Positions 50,004 to 58,022 of a stretch of 64,000 bases of DNA are shown in pieces; position 1 is the first letter of the stretch; every line of letters begins with the position of its first letter. A program made the translations under genes and the position numbers. The DNA is taken from assembly GCA_964356355.1 (NCBI GenBank), contig CAYHGX010000006.1:1-64000 (forward strand), read 5' to 3'. The notes beneath the pieces were generated by a model. It was not told where the DNA came from, did not search any database, and saw only the letters and a program-made list of their open reading frames with translations. Source of the DNA: CAYHGX01 sp964356355 (lineage in GTDB: Bacteria > Patescibacteriota > Gracilibacteria > UBA1369 > LOWO2-01-FULL-3).

Positions 50004-51121
50004 AAAATATCTAATGTTTGTTTTGCTGCCTTTTCCCAAGTGAATTTCTTTAGTTGTTCACTACCAAGTTTTTTCAATTCCTCACAATGGGCATCATTCT
50101 TTGCTAGCGAAATTAATCCATCTTTAATCGAGTTCTTATCATAGGGATCGCAATATTCTACAGCTTCACCTCCCACTTCAGGCAGACTGGAAATGCTCGA
50201 GCAAAGTACGGCCTTTTCATGAAAAAAGGCCTCCAGCACGGGAAACCCAAACCCCTCATAAAGTGAGGGAAAGGCAAAAAATGCGCAGTACTTATAAAGT
50301 AAAAACTTTTCTTCCTCTGTGATATATCCCGGCATAATCACCTGATCCAAAATCTCCAGTTGCTTCACCTTGTCCAGTAGGTGCTTAAACCCATGTCCTC
50401 TTTTTCCCGCCAAAACCAAGTAATAATTCTCATGTTTTCCAGAGAATTCCTTAAATGCTTCAACCAGCCTTACTAAGTTTTTTTTGCTCTCTAATCTGCC
50501 AACAAACAGGATGTATTTACTCTTTTCATTAAGGCCGAAATCTCTAAAAACGGCCGATTCCTGCACCCCCTTATCTTCATCTTTTGGCGCCTCCGGCCTA
50601 GCAAATCCATGATAAACCACCTCTATTTTTTCAGCCTCACAGTTGTAAAAGTTCACGAGGTCCTTTTTCGTGGCCTCACTTGGCACAATAATCTTCGTAG
50701 CGCGCCGCACTGCAAATTTCGTTGATAAATTAAGATAATGAAACTGCATAAATGAATAGGACTTTCTTAAGTATCTAAAGGCCACGTCATGAATTGTAAT
50801 TACGGATCTCATTGGCAAAGATGGTGGCAACGTATGCGAAGGCACAAACAATGTCTGCTTTTTCATTTTTCTCATCGCACTGGCCAACCCCAGAATCGTC
50901 CAAAAACGACGCCTGTATATCACCTCATTTTTGGCCTCCACCTTCCACTCCATCACACTACTTGGAAGCTTCTCCCTCGAGTACAGCACTATCTCAGGAC
51001 GCTTCGTGATAGGTAAACTTTTCACCTCACTCAAAATTCCTTTAATAATTTGCCAGCTATAATGCTCTACTCCGGTTGCTTGCTCGCTTGTTAGCCTCGA
51101 AGCATCGATGCCAATTATCAT
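49985..51121 (-). CDS. GT4-family glycosyltransferase
   Basis: A 378-aa glycosyltransferase of the mannosyltransferase-like GT4 group: MIIGIDASRLTSEQATGVEH, the middle SVITIHDVAFRYLRKSYSF, IIVPSEATKKDLVNFYNC, YILFVGRLESKKNLVRLVEA, LVLAGKRGHGFKHLL, VIMPGYITEEEKFLLYKYC and AFPSLYEGFGFPVLEAFFHE. It is a different subgroup from the one at 46.6 kb. It lies between comF and polX on the minus strand and overlaps polX, so it is in the same transcript. Product unknown; probably envelope glycan. Confidence 0.92.
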   Translation of the reverse strand: MIIGIDASRLTSEQATGVEHYSWQIIKGILSEVKSLPITKRPEIVLYSREKLPSSVMEWKVEAKNEVIYRRRFWTILGLASAMRKMKKQTLFVPSHTLPPSLPMRSVITIHDVAFRYLRKSYSFMQFHYLNLSTKFAVRRATKIIVPSEATKKDLVNFYNCEAEKIEVVYHGFARPEAPKDEDKGVQESAVFRDFGLNEKSKYILFVGRLESKKNLVRLVEAFKEFSGKHENYYLVLAGKRGHGFKHLLDKVKQLEILDQVIMPGYITEEEKFLLYKYCAFFAFPSLYEGFGFPVLEAFFHEKAVLCSSISSLPEVGGEAVEYCDPYDKNSIKDGLISLAKNDAHCEELKKLGSEQLKKFTWEKAAKQTLDILWTTQK

Positions 51122-51152
51122 GGTGATATATTTATTTTCAACATCCAGTCTA

Positions 51153-51839
51153 TCAAAGGCTTCTGGCTCTGGCCAGCACTACGAAGTAAACGGCTCTTGG
51201 TCCAACCACAGTAAGCGCTCTCCTGCACTCATTCAAAGTGCTTAAGGTAGTGGCCACATCATCAACTATTATAATAATTTTCCCCGTTATCTTCATCTTT
51301 CCCCCTGCCCCCAAAGTAATAGCCCCCTCTAGATTACTCAGCCTGTCTACCCTTTTTAGCGTCGATTGTTTGGGTCTATCCGCCTTTAGAAGTGTATCCG
51401 TGCAAATACTTATTCTGCCTTGAGTCTCCCTCTCAAGTTCCTGTTGTAGCATTTTTGCCAATATCTCAGCCTGATTAAATCCTCTCTGCCTGCCCCTTTT
51501 TCTGGAAATCGGAACCGGCAAAATAATCAACTCATCAAGGTTTGTATAGCCATCACTCCTCAATCTGCCTGCCAACATTTTCGCTCCCAGCCTCAAAAAC
51601 GGCCGAAATGCCTTTGCCATATCACTGATCCCGCTGTATTTCATCCTGGTAATCAACTTTGCCAAAGTGCCATTTTTATCATATTTAGCACAGCAAATCA
51701 CTCCGCGTTCATCGCGACCTTCTTCAATTTTCGAATAGCAATTGTTACATAAATATTTCCCGCAAACTCCACAGCCAGCACAACAGGGAGAGAAAATCCA
51801 GTCCAGCAGCCAATTACGAAAGATAAGAATATACTTCAT
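51153..51839 (-). CDS. comF: ComF-family phosphoribosyltransferase-like protein
   Basis: A 228-aa protein. N-terminal four-Cys zinc ribbon (FSPCCAGCGVCGKYLCNNCY), then the variable KYSGISDMAKAFRPFLRLGA, LIILPVPISRKRGRQRGFNQ (the conserved PxPlh..R...RGfnq), and the PRPP-like loop IIIVDDVATTLSTLNECRRA. ComF proteins are linked to DNA uptake in competent bacteria, but competence genes are not otherwise seen here. The start lies after AT-rich DNA, with a GGGGAG about 13 bases upstream, too far to be a good ribosome site. Confidence 0.93.
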   Translation of the reverse strand: MKYILIFRNWLLDWIFSPCCAGCGVCGKYLCNNCYSKIEEGRDERGVICCAKYDKNGTLAKLITRMKYSGISDMAKAFRPFLRLGAKMLAGRLRSDGYTNLDELIILPVPISRKRGRQRGFNQAEILAKMLQQELERETQGRISICTDTLLKADRPKQSTLKRVDRLSNLEGAITLGAGGKMKITGKIIIIVDDVATTLSTLNECRRALTVVGPRAVYFVVLARARSL

Positions 51840-51917
51840 AACTTATCTCTACTCCCCAAAGATTAAAAAATCATAAATTAGTTCTGATTCACCTTGTTCC
51901 AGATGGCACTTTTAAAA

Positions 51918-51969
51918 TTGGACTTTTCCTCCAATTTAGGTATTATCCTAAACTGTAACAACTCAAAAC
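51918..51969 (+). promoter_or_regulatory. promoter of a hypothetical gene
   Basis: TTGGAC (51918-51923), a 17-base spacer, TATTAT (51941-51946); a start point near 51953 gives a leader of about 16 bases. The leader (AACTGTAACAACTCAAAAC) has no Shine-Dalgarno. Confidence 0.6.
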
Positions 51970-52587
51970 ATGAGGACCACCATAGTTCCAAGAGATGATG
52001 AATCCTACACTGTTACTGATTGGCGCGGTGCAGATCATTATGTTTCAGATGTCCGAGAAACTTCGGAGCAATTGATGGCCATGGACTCCTACCGCTTAAG
52101 AATGGAGGCCGAACTTTATTTTTATGATTATATGTTGGTTTCAAGAATTATAAGTGACGAACAAGATTATTGTCAGCATTTTAGATCACTTTTTTCGGCA
52201 TTTATGAGAGGAGAATTACCCTTTTTGGTAGATACCGAGCCCAAAGATCCCACATTTAGCCAGACTTTAGACGATTTTCATTCAGCTACGATGAATACAA
52301 GTCTTTCTCAACACCTATATGTTCATTGTCAAAGCAGAATAATCGCCTTTTTTCTTAAAGTAGGACTGCTCAATGGTGCAACACCGTGTGAGGCAGAACT
52401 ACAATATGCAGATCTTGGATACGGGGATTTTCTTAGGAGATTATCCACTGGCTCCATTAGCCATGCCGTAGATCAAGAGGGGCCATCTCTTAGTGTTCTG
52501 CCCGACAGTAAATTCCACACTTCCCTTGAATTGCCGATCTCAACACGAAGAGAATCAACTAGAATTCGCGCAGCTGGAATTATTTAG
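51970..52587 (+). CDS. hypothetical protein
   Basis: A 205-aa soluble protein I do not recognise. N-terminal half YTVTDWRGADHYVSDVRETS, then a Tyr/Phe-rich helix (LRMEAELYFYDYMLVSRIIS), HFRSLFSAFMRGELPFLVD, and a Ser/Arg C-terminus. No Cys pair, membrane segment or nucleotide motif. It has its own near-consensus promoter and a convergent neighbour (PAP2 phosphatase) three bases beyond its stop. Confidence 0.7.
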   Translation: MRTTIVPRDDESYTVTDWRGADHYVSDVRETSEQLMAMDSYRLRMEAELYFYDYMLVSRIISDEQDYCQHFRSLFSAFMRGELPFLVDTEPKDPTFSQTLDDFHSATMNTSLSQHLYVHCQSRIIAFFLKVGLLNGATPCEAELQYADLGYGDFLRRLSTGSISHAVDQEGPSLSVLPDSKFHTSLELPISTRRESTRIRAAGII

Positions 52588-52590
52588 TCT

Positions 52591-53244
52591 TTATTTGAAG
52601 CTTTTGCCCACGCTTAGGCCAATTGCCGTTCCCACGAGTGTCCCAGCTATGAAATCGGAAAACCAATGGATATTAGTGGAAATTCCGACCCCAACATATA
52701 AAGCCAATAAAAGTGCAATAAATCCTATCGTTCTGTTTTTTTGATACAACAAAACAAAGGCAGTAACGGCCACCGCAAAGGCCACAGTTGTATGGCCCGA
52801 TGGCCAACCCCAGAAAATCCCGCCCCTCATAAATCCAAACTGAAAACTATGGCTGATGTCAGGGCTCAGCGTACTACTGATGAAACCGTGCAACGGGGGA
52901 GGCAACCTACCAGTTAGTGACTTGTAAAAGGAAGAAAGCACTACTCCAATAATTGCGGCTTGCCCAAGAGCAAATCCAAAGTTTTCGATGCCGACCCTTT
53001 TTTTGATTTTTCCAACTAGTATCAAAGTGAGCGGCAAAAATAACGCTGTCATTGGCAGCAGAACTACGGCTGGAAATAGAAGTGATTGCAAAAGCGGACT
53101 TCTCGTTGCTCCAAAATAAAACCAATCAAAGCCAGATTTTACAATCAAAGCTGTTAGTAGAATAGTAGCAACGTGCAACAAAATTCGCCGTCCACTAAAA
53201 GTTCTCCAAATATTGCCGAAAAACTTATAAAACAGTCTTTTCAT
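52591..53244 (-). CDS. PAP2-family membrane phosphatase
   Basis: A 217-aa protein with about five membrane helices. The PAP2 tripartite site is partly visible: KSLTGRLPPP (the K-x6-RP-like part is degenerate), GWPSGHTTVAFAVAVTAF (PSGH motif) and THWFSDFIAGTLVG-like (here NIHWFSDFIAGTLVGTAIG, the SRxxxxxHxxxD part reduced to HW-x3-D). By family it dephosphorylates lipid phosphates such as undecaprenyl pyrophosphate or phosphatidic acid; substrate unknown. It starts close to the repeat at 53260. Confidence 0.85.
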   Translation of the reverse strand: MKRLFYKFFGNIWRTFSGRRILLHVATILLTALIVKSGFDWFYFGATRSPLLQSLLFPAVVLLPMTALFLPLTLILVGKIKKRVGIENFGFALGQAAIIGVVLSSFYKSLTGRLPPPLHGFISSTLSPDISHSFQFGFMRGGIFWGWPSGHTTVAFAVAVTAFVLLYQKNRTIGFIALLLALYVGVGISTNIHWFSDFIAGTLVGTAIGLSVGKSFK

Positions 53245-53259
53245 TTTCTGTTTTTAATG

Positions 53260-53274
53260 TGGTGGGCGGTAGTG
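53260..53274. repeat. direct repeat of the tRNA-Val 3' end (att-like)
   Basis: TGGTGGGCGGTAGTG is identical to 53912-53926, the CCA plus acceptor stem plus the start of the T-stem of the tRNA-Val gene. The two copies are in the same orientation and enclose the DUF1697 gene, the geometry left by integration into a tRNA 3' end. Confidence 0.6.
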
Positions 53275-53342
53275 TCCCTTGTTAAAACCTTTGTACCATT
53301 AGTAGAATAGTATCATGAAATAAAAAATATTAAGATAAAACC

Positions 53343-53882
53343 ATGTCAAAATATATCGCATTACTTCGTGGAATAAATGTAGGAGGAAACAATAAGGTAG
53401 AGATGCCAAAGCTCAAGAAAGTTTTTGAGAAATTGGGTTTTTCTAATGTAATTACCTATATTAATTCGGGGAACGTGATTTTTGAAACAGGTGAAAAAGA
53501 CACAAAAAAACTAATTAAAGAAATAGAAGGATCTTTAAAGGAAGCTTTTACTTTTGACTTGCGCATTGTCTTAAGAGATGCGGGAAATATTAAGAATATT
53601 TGTGGAAAAATTCCACATGATTGGCAAAATAATATAGATCAAAAAACGGATATTATGTTTTTGTGGGAAGAAGTTGATTCAAAAGAATCTCTTAAATTAA
53701 TAGTCACAAATCCCGGGGTTGATTCTTTGCTCTACATTGCTGGAGCGGTGGTCTGGAATGTGAAAAGGATTGAGTATGCAAAAAGTGGAATGCATAAATT
53801 TATCGGAACAAAAATATACAAAAACATGACCGCCAGAAATGTAAATACACTAAGGAAAATCAATGAATTGCTTGGAAAATAA
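53343..53882 (+). CDS. DUF1697-family protein, possibly an inserted cassette
   Basis: A 179-aa protein: MSKYIALLRGINVGGNNKVE, MPKLKKVFEKLGFSNVITYI, NSGNVIFETGEKDTKKLI. This is the DUF1697 signature start, then LRIVLRDAGN, KTDIMFLWEEVDS and the IYKNMTARNVNTLRKINELL tail. The biochemical role of this family is unknown. The gene is clearly more AT-rich than its neighbours (a counted 60-base line at 53461 is 30 % GC) and it lies between the two copies of the tRNA-Val 3' end, suggesting horizontal arrival. No integrase or other gene is in the segment. Confidence 0.92.
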   Translation: MSKYIALLRGINVGGNNKVEMPKLKKVFEKLGFSNVITYINSGNVIFETGEKDTKKLIKEIEGSLKEAFTFDLRIVLRDAGNIKNICGKIPHDWQNNIDQKTDIMFLWEEVDSKESLKLIVTNPGVDSLLYIAGAVVWNVKRIEYAKSGMHKFIGTKIYKNMTARNVNTLRKINELLGK

Positions 53883-53911
53883 GAGGATTTTAAATTAAGT
53901 TTTAACTATTC

Positions 53912-53987
53912 TGGTGGGCGGTAGTGGATTCGAACCACTGACCCTTCCGAAGTCAACGGAATGCTCTACCAACTGAGCTAACCGCCC
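53912..53987 (-). tRNA. tRNA-Val (GAC)
   Basis: On the minus strand: acceptor GGGCGGT/ACCGCCC, D-arm AGCTCAGTTGGTAGAGC, anticodon arm TTCCG-TTGACTT-CGGAA with anticodon GAC, T-arm CAGTGG-TTCGAAT-CCACTA region, and encoded ACCA. All stems close. The 3' end faces the DUF1697 gene, and its last 15 bases are duplicated at 53260-53274. A dispersed repeat copy sits just upstream of its 5' end. Confidence 0.97.
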
Positions 53988-53988
53988 A

Positions 53989-54067
53989 AAGCATGGAGCC
54001 TCGCAGAGGCGTAATGCTAAACAGCTAAATGCACGGAGAGAGTGCCGCTAGGCCGAAAGGAGTGTAC
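53989..54067. repeat. full dispersed repeat copy upstream of tRNA-Val
   Basis: Contains GCATGGAGCC, GCGTAATGCTAAACAGC, TAAATGCACGGAGAGAGTGC and CGCTAGGCCGAAAGGAGTG. It aligns along most of its length with the copy in trpG (15357-15425) and the one at 63601-63660. Confidence 0.8.
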
Positions 54068-54095
54068 CTTATCCTCTATAATATTCCAATTCAAC

Positions 54096-54156
54096 TTGCC
54101 GATTTCCTCAAATATGGCTAAAATAAGGTAAATTTATCCACTTAGAAACCTATTAC
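54096..54156 (+). promoter_or_regulatory. promoter of the Pro/Gly-rich protein gene
   Basis: TTGCCG (54096-54101), a 17-base spacer, TAAAAT (54119-54124); the leader to the ATG at 54157 is about 25-30 bases and has no Shine-Dalgarno. A separate TATAAT at 54077-54082 could serve as an alternative. Confidence 0.5.
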
Positions 54157-55071
54157 ATGGATCCAGCAGCAAATAGTCAATCAGCAGGACAAGGTCAGAC
54201 AAATCCAACGCCACCAACACCGCCCACGCCACCAACCCCTCCAGTACCTCCGGTTACTCAACCTCCAGCGCAACCACCAGCTGCTCAGCCTGTTCAGCCA
54301 ACGCCACCTCCAGTCTTTCCTCCAGCGCAGGCTCCAATGCAGCCTAATATGGGACAGCCATTTCCACCACAATATCCACCTGGGCAAATGCCAGGTCAGC
54401 CAGATATGTCAGGTATGCCAGGTATGCCACCACAATATCCACCTCAAAACATGGCCCCTCCAATGGGTAATCCCTACGGAGCCCCAATGTATCCACCAGC
54501 AGGCTATCCACCTCAAGGAGGAGGTTTTCCTATGGGAGGTTATGATCCAGCTTATGGTCCGATGGCTGGAGCCCCAATGGGCGGAATGCCAATGGGTGGA
54601 GCTAATCCCTACGGAGGAGCCCCAATGCCCGGAGACCAAAATCCATATGGAGCCAATCCCTATGGAGGTGCCCCAATGCCTGAAGATACCTCTCCAGCTA
54701 ATTTCTTGCTTGGCACTAAATTGCCTCCAGTTCTTAAGGTTAAGGTTCCACCTCATTCATTAAATTTTGACGGAGATTACTTTGTTCGCCTGCTTGCTGG
54801 CTCAATCTCCCTTTCCAAAGATGAGAAGAAGAAAATTGTCGAATCTGTCCCAAAGCTAAAGCAAAGTCAGATCGACGAGCTCATCCGTATTTTTGAAGAA
54901 GAAAAACAGAAATTTGCGGCTCTCTCTAAAAAACATGTTCCTCAATTGGAAAAGCTAGCCGTTCAGCACTACGACGAATGGATGGAGCTCGAAAGTGAAA
55001 CAGAACTCTCAGCCAAAAAACAACAAGACGACGGACAGGCCGATGCCATCCGCAAACAGCTGGGTATATAA
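54157..55071 (+). CDS. Pro/Gly/Met-rich protein with helical C-terminal domain
   Basis: 304 aa. Residues 1-180 are low complexity: PTPPTPPTPP repeats, then GMPGMPPQYPP, YGAPMYPPAGYPP and repeated NPYGGAPMP units. The C-terminal 120 residues form a helical domain (FDGDYFVRLLAGSISLSKDE, SVPKLKQSQIDELIRIFEEE, HVPQLEKLAVQHYDEWMELE). There is no signal peptide, so it is probably cytosolic. The repetitive half is of the kind that forms flexible or condensate-prone segments; function unknown. A lipoprotein gene follows after 17 bases. Confidence 0.8.
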   Translation: MDPAANSQSAGQGQTNPTPPTPPTPPTPPVPPVTQPPAQPPAAQPVQPTPPPVFPPAQAPMQPNMGQPFPPQYPPGQMPGQPDMSGMPGMPPQYPPQNMAPPMGNPYGAPMYPPAGYPPQGGGFPMGGYDPAYGPMAGAPMGGMPMGGANPYGGAPMPGDQNPYGANPYGGAPMPEDTSPANFLLGTKLPPVLKVKVPPHSLNFDGDYFVRLLAGSISLSKDEKKKIVESVPKLKQSQIDELIRIFEEEKQKFAALSKKHVPQLEKLAVQHYDEWMELESETELSAKKQQDDGQADAIRKQLGI

Positions 55072-55088
55072 TTTTTAAAACAAAATCC

Positions 55089-55478
55089 ATGAACCCACTT
55101 TTAAAAGCGAATTTTTTCGCTGCAGTTGTCTCATCTTTAGTTTTATTTTCCGCCTGCTCTTCAGCGCCCGATTCCACCTCTACCACCAGTCCATCAACTC
55201 CTTCAGCAGCAATCAATCAAACGCCTTCCGCCCCAAAGGTAGAGGTAGTAACTGAATCCCAAATACAATCTGACAGTGGACTTGCAGCCAATGCCTTAGA
55301 TAAAAGTGATCTGAAAAAATGCGATGAAATAAAGCTGCAAAATATGAAAAGTCAGTGTCGTTACAATATAGTAGTTGCTGAAGCTCTTAAAAAGGCCGAT
55401 CCAAAAATCTGCGAGCAACTAAAAAGCACGCTCGAAGTTGAAAACTGTAAATTCGCTATTGGTCCTTCAACTCCTTAA
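55089..55478 (+). CDS. predicted lipoprotein
   Basis: 129 aa: signal peptide with lipobox FSAC (Cys about 23), Ser/Thr/Pro linker to about residue 50, then a small helical domain with four cysteines: LKKCDEIKL, KSQCRYNIV, PKICEQLKS and VENCKFAI. The repeated 'C..i' spacing, like that of several other exported helical proteins here, suggests two disulfide-held helical hairpins. It is probably cotranscribed with the upstream Pro/Gly-rich gene. Function unknown. Confidence 0.78.
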   Translation: MNPLLKANFFAAVVSSLVLFSACSSAPDSTSTTSPSTPSAAINQTPSAPKVEVVTESQIQSDSGLAANALDKSDLKKCDEIKLQNMKSQCRYNIVVAEALKKADPKICEQLKSTLEVENCKFAIGPSTP

Positions 55479-55479
55479 G

Positions 55480-56172
55480 TTAAAGATTTAGAGCATAGCT
55501 CCCTGGGATGGCTGTCCCAGTGGAATCGAAGCAAACATTATAATTGTAAACTGTTAACGCCTGTACTGCATGACTGTTGTACATGCTTAAGGTGCAGCCA
55601 TAAACCCCATTTGCATCTGTAGTAGGTGCAGAGATCAATCCTGCATAATAGCTTCTCCATGAGCCAGCAAATGCAGGCCAGGCACTACAGGAAACAGCAA
55701 TTCCCACAGGACACGCCTGTACACTATTGTGAGTAGTCAGGGCTGGTACACTGATAGCAGCACTTCTTACTCTGTAAAATTTACCGATATGGCCAGTGCT
55801 TGTAATTTTTCCACCAGCAGTTATATCTCTTGAAGCTGAAATGAACTGATCTGCATGAATTGACTCCTCAGTACTGAAGCTATCTTGCATCCTAATTTGA
55901 TTAAGGAAAAGGAAGGGACTATTAACTGTCACTTCTGTAGCACCCATACCAAGATTTGGGCTGTTAATATAATTCAGTGTTACTTCACCGCCCACTGTTA
56001 AATCTCCTGTCGTGTCAGCATTACCATTAATTGTTAGCCCGGTAAACGTGGGATGGACTCCGTCAAGAACAGGGTCTGCGCCGAATACTATTCCTGAACT
56101 AATCAGGACAACTCCTACTACCACGGAAAATCCAACTATCGCGTTTGCGAGCTTTATATTCATATTTTTCAT
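55480..56172 (-). CDS. predicted surface/exported protein
   Basis: 230 aa. A hydrophobic N-terminal segment (IVGFSVVVGVVLISSGIVFG, about 13-32) is followed by a beta-rich region with short repeats (FTGLTINGNADTTGDLTVGG, then EVTVNSPFLFLNQIRM, HADQFISASRDITAGGKITS). A C-terminal domain has three cysteines (VQACPVGIAVSCSAW, GVYGCTLSM, YNVCFDS). The 'NGN...TGDLTVGG' style is common in fibre- or stalk-like surface proteins of Patescibacteria. It lies just downstream of the 611-aa membrane protein, so it may be exported by that system. Confidence 0.75.
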   Translation of the reverse strand: MKNMNIKLANAIVGFSVVVGVVLISSGIVFGADPVLDGVHPTFTGLTINGNADTTGDLTVGGEVTLNYINSPNLGMGATEVTVNSPFLFLNQIRMQDSFSTEESIHADQFISASRDITAGGKITSTGHIGKFYRVRSAAISVPALTTHNSVQACPVGIAVSCSAWPAFAGSWRSYYAGLISAPTTDANGVYGCTLSMYNSHAVQALTVYNYNVCFDSTGTAIPGSYALNL

Positions 56173-56186
56173 TTTTTTTGGTTTTA

Positions 56187-58022
56187 TTACTGCCCCGATT
56201 CTATCATCTTTGCCTCACGTATTTCAAATTCAATGTTTTCTGGTAAGTTTGGAATAGTAGGGGACCAGGCAGGCCAGCTATCTATTTCCACCTTATTAAC
56301 TTCAGGAAGATTTTGAATATAAATTTTCGCCGCCTCAATTTCCTTGCCGGCGATGTGGTCTTTGATTTTTTCAAGCAATCGTAAGCCATTTTCTTTATTA
56401 GAATCAATCTCATATTCTTCGATACCTTTAATGTTAGCCGTGAGTTTTATTTTGCCGGTAGCCTCATCCCATTCGAAAATTCTATAATTTGTAGAGGTGT
56501 CATTAACTTTTATGAGTTGCTTTTGCGGACTTTTCTTCAGCAATAGCTCGTCCTCCAAAATCTGTAGCATCTGATTTTTATCATAATAAACGCCACTTAC
56601 ATGCATTTGGCCACTAACATTAAACTCCACAAGTTCCTTGCCCTCTAGGTCTTCAGGTATGTTTATGATTGCGTCACCCGATTTCACCGCACCATCGCCT
56701 TCGAGTAAGATATATTCCGCTGAATTGTCCCCATTCGTACTCTTATCCTTCACTGCTTGGCGTAAATCCTTTACTGCATTATTAACAAGTTCTTTGCGCA
56801 GTTGATCTTCCGCGGCCTTTAGGTCGTCTTTACTAATAAAAGCTACATAATCGGTGATTCCACCATTCATTGGTTCACTGCTTTCAGCATAGATTTTGGC
56901 CTGGGTTTCTTTCTTTAGGCCAGGTATGAAAAACTTACCTGGAGGAATATTCCCTCGATCGCCAACCATACTGCCGTAGGCATCAATAGGATCGGCGACT
57001 ACATAGGCCTTTACCTTACCGGGCCCGGCCGCTGCCGCGGCCGGGACAACTATATTCTCAGCCAGTCTAAATACCAGCCCCGCGTCAGTTTGAAAGCGTG
57101 TTTTTGCCACTAGCTCCTGGTCGCTTGAGGAATTATTGATCACGGTCAAAAATCCAGTAGCGTTAGCCCCGCGTTCAGAAAATTTCTTTCCAGTTGCCGT
57201 GAATTTGATCGTTTTCGATACGTTTGTCTCTATATTGTAGGAGGCGATTTCGTGTGTTGGGTGGGTTTCCAATTCTGCCTTATTTTTTACAGCATCAGCT
57301 AAAATAATATTGACCGATTTTTCAATTACATTCGCAGAAGGTGTGAGGTAAATAGTTACTCCTGGCAGCGCGATATAAATTACGACCAATAAAATTGTTA
57401 GGCTCACTGCAATCAAACCAATCAGTGCATGTCTATTTGGAGCAATAATCGTTAATTTGGACCTTTCCCTTTTTTGTTCAGCCTGCACGCTGCTACCGGT
57501 TTTTAAGTGAGAAGTATTTACGACCTTTTTACTGTTACGTTTTCTTCGTAAAATTTCACTGATCGAAATCTTACGCTCTGTCATTCTTGTTGGAGCATCG
57601 TCGTCGATGGCATTTACAGAGGCCTTGAGCGGGGTGATTCTCAACTTTTCATCAACAGTCTCAATCGAAAAAAGCGCCGGCTTACCTTTGTCATCAGCTT
57701 TATTATAAACCGGAATTCCAATTTGCTGAGCCAGATAAACCCCGTTTTTGTCATCCGTGATCAAAGACAACTTTTTCCCGTCGTCCTGGGCCTTTCGTTT
57801 CAGGATTTTAAGATTAACAACACTCTGAAAAATAATCGCTCTCTTGGGCACCACAATATAAATATGGTCGCTCTTTATAGGCTTAATTTTATCGTAAAGA
57901 GCTGTTACCTCATCATCAATTTCAGCATAAATAATCCTCTTTTTAGCAACGGCTTCCGTCTTTTTAGAGATTAATTGATCCTCCTCGTCATGGGTTTCCT
58001 CGCTATTTTTTTTTGCAGACAT
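56187..58022 (-). CDS. large single-pass membrane protein, baseplate-J-like candidate
   Basis: 611 aa. The cytoplasmic N-terminal part (1-about 190) has a Rossmann-like segment (SDHIYIVVPKRAIIFQSVVN, LSLITDDKNGVYLAQQIGIP). One membrane helix (HALIGLIAVSLTILLVVIYI, about 200-220) precedes a large outside part. That part has beta motifs FTATGKKFSERGANATGFLT, an Ala-rich loop, GGITDYVAFISKDDLKAAED and a C-terminal EKIKDHIAGKEIEAAKIYI. This architecture, beside an FtsA/PilM-like gene, is recurrent in Patescibacteria and has been annotated there as baseplate J-like; I infer a role in an envelope or pilus-like machine. One base separates it from the FtsA-like gene. Confidence 0.65.
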   Translation of the reverse strand: MSAKKNSEETHDEEDQLISKKTEAVAKKRIIYAEIDDEVTALYDKIKPIKSDHIYIVVPKRAIIFQSVVNLKILKRKAQDDGKKLSLITDDKNGVYLAQQIGIPVYNKADDKGKPALFSIETVDEKLRITPLKASVNAIDDDAPTRMTERKISISEILRRKRNSKKVVNTSHLKTGSSVQAEQKRERSKLTIIAPNRHALIGLIAVSLTILLVVIYIALPGVTIYLTPSANVIEKSVNIILADAVKNKAELETHPTHEIASYNIETNVSKTIKFTATGKKFSERGANATGFLTVINNSSSDQELVAKTRFQTDAGLVFRLAENIVVPAAAAAGPGKVKAYVVADPIDAYGSMVGDRGNIPPGKFFIPGLKKETQAKIYAESSEPMNGGITDYVAFISKDDLKAAEDQLRKELVNNAVKDLRQAVKDKSTNGDNSAEYILLEGDGAVKSGDAIINIPEDLEGKELVEFNVSGQMHVSGVYYDKNQMLQILEDELLLKKSPQKQLIKVNDTSTNYRIFEWDEATGKIKLTANIKGIEEYEIDSNKENGLRLLEKIKDHIAGKEIEAAKIYIQNLPEVNKVEIDSWPAWSPTIPNLPENIEFEIREAKMIESGQ

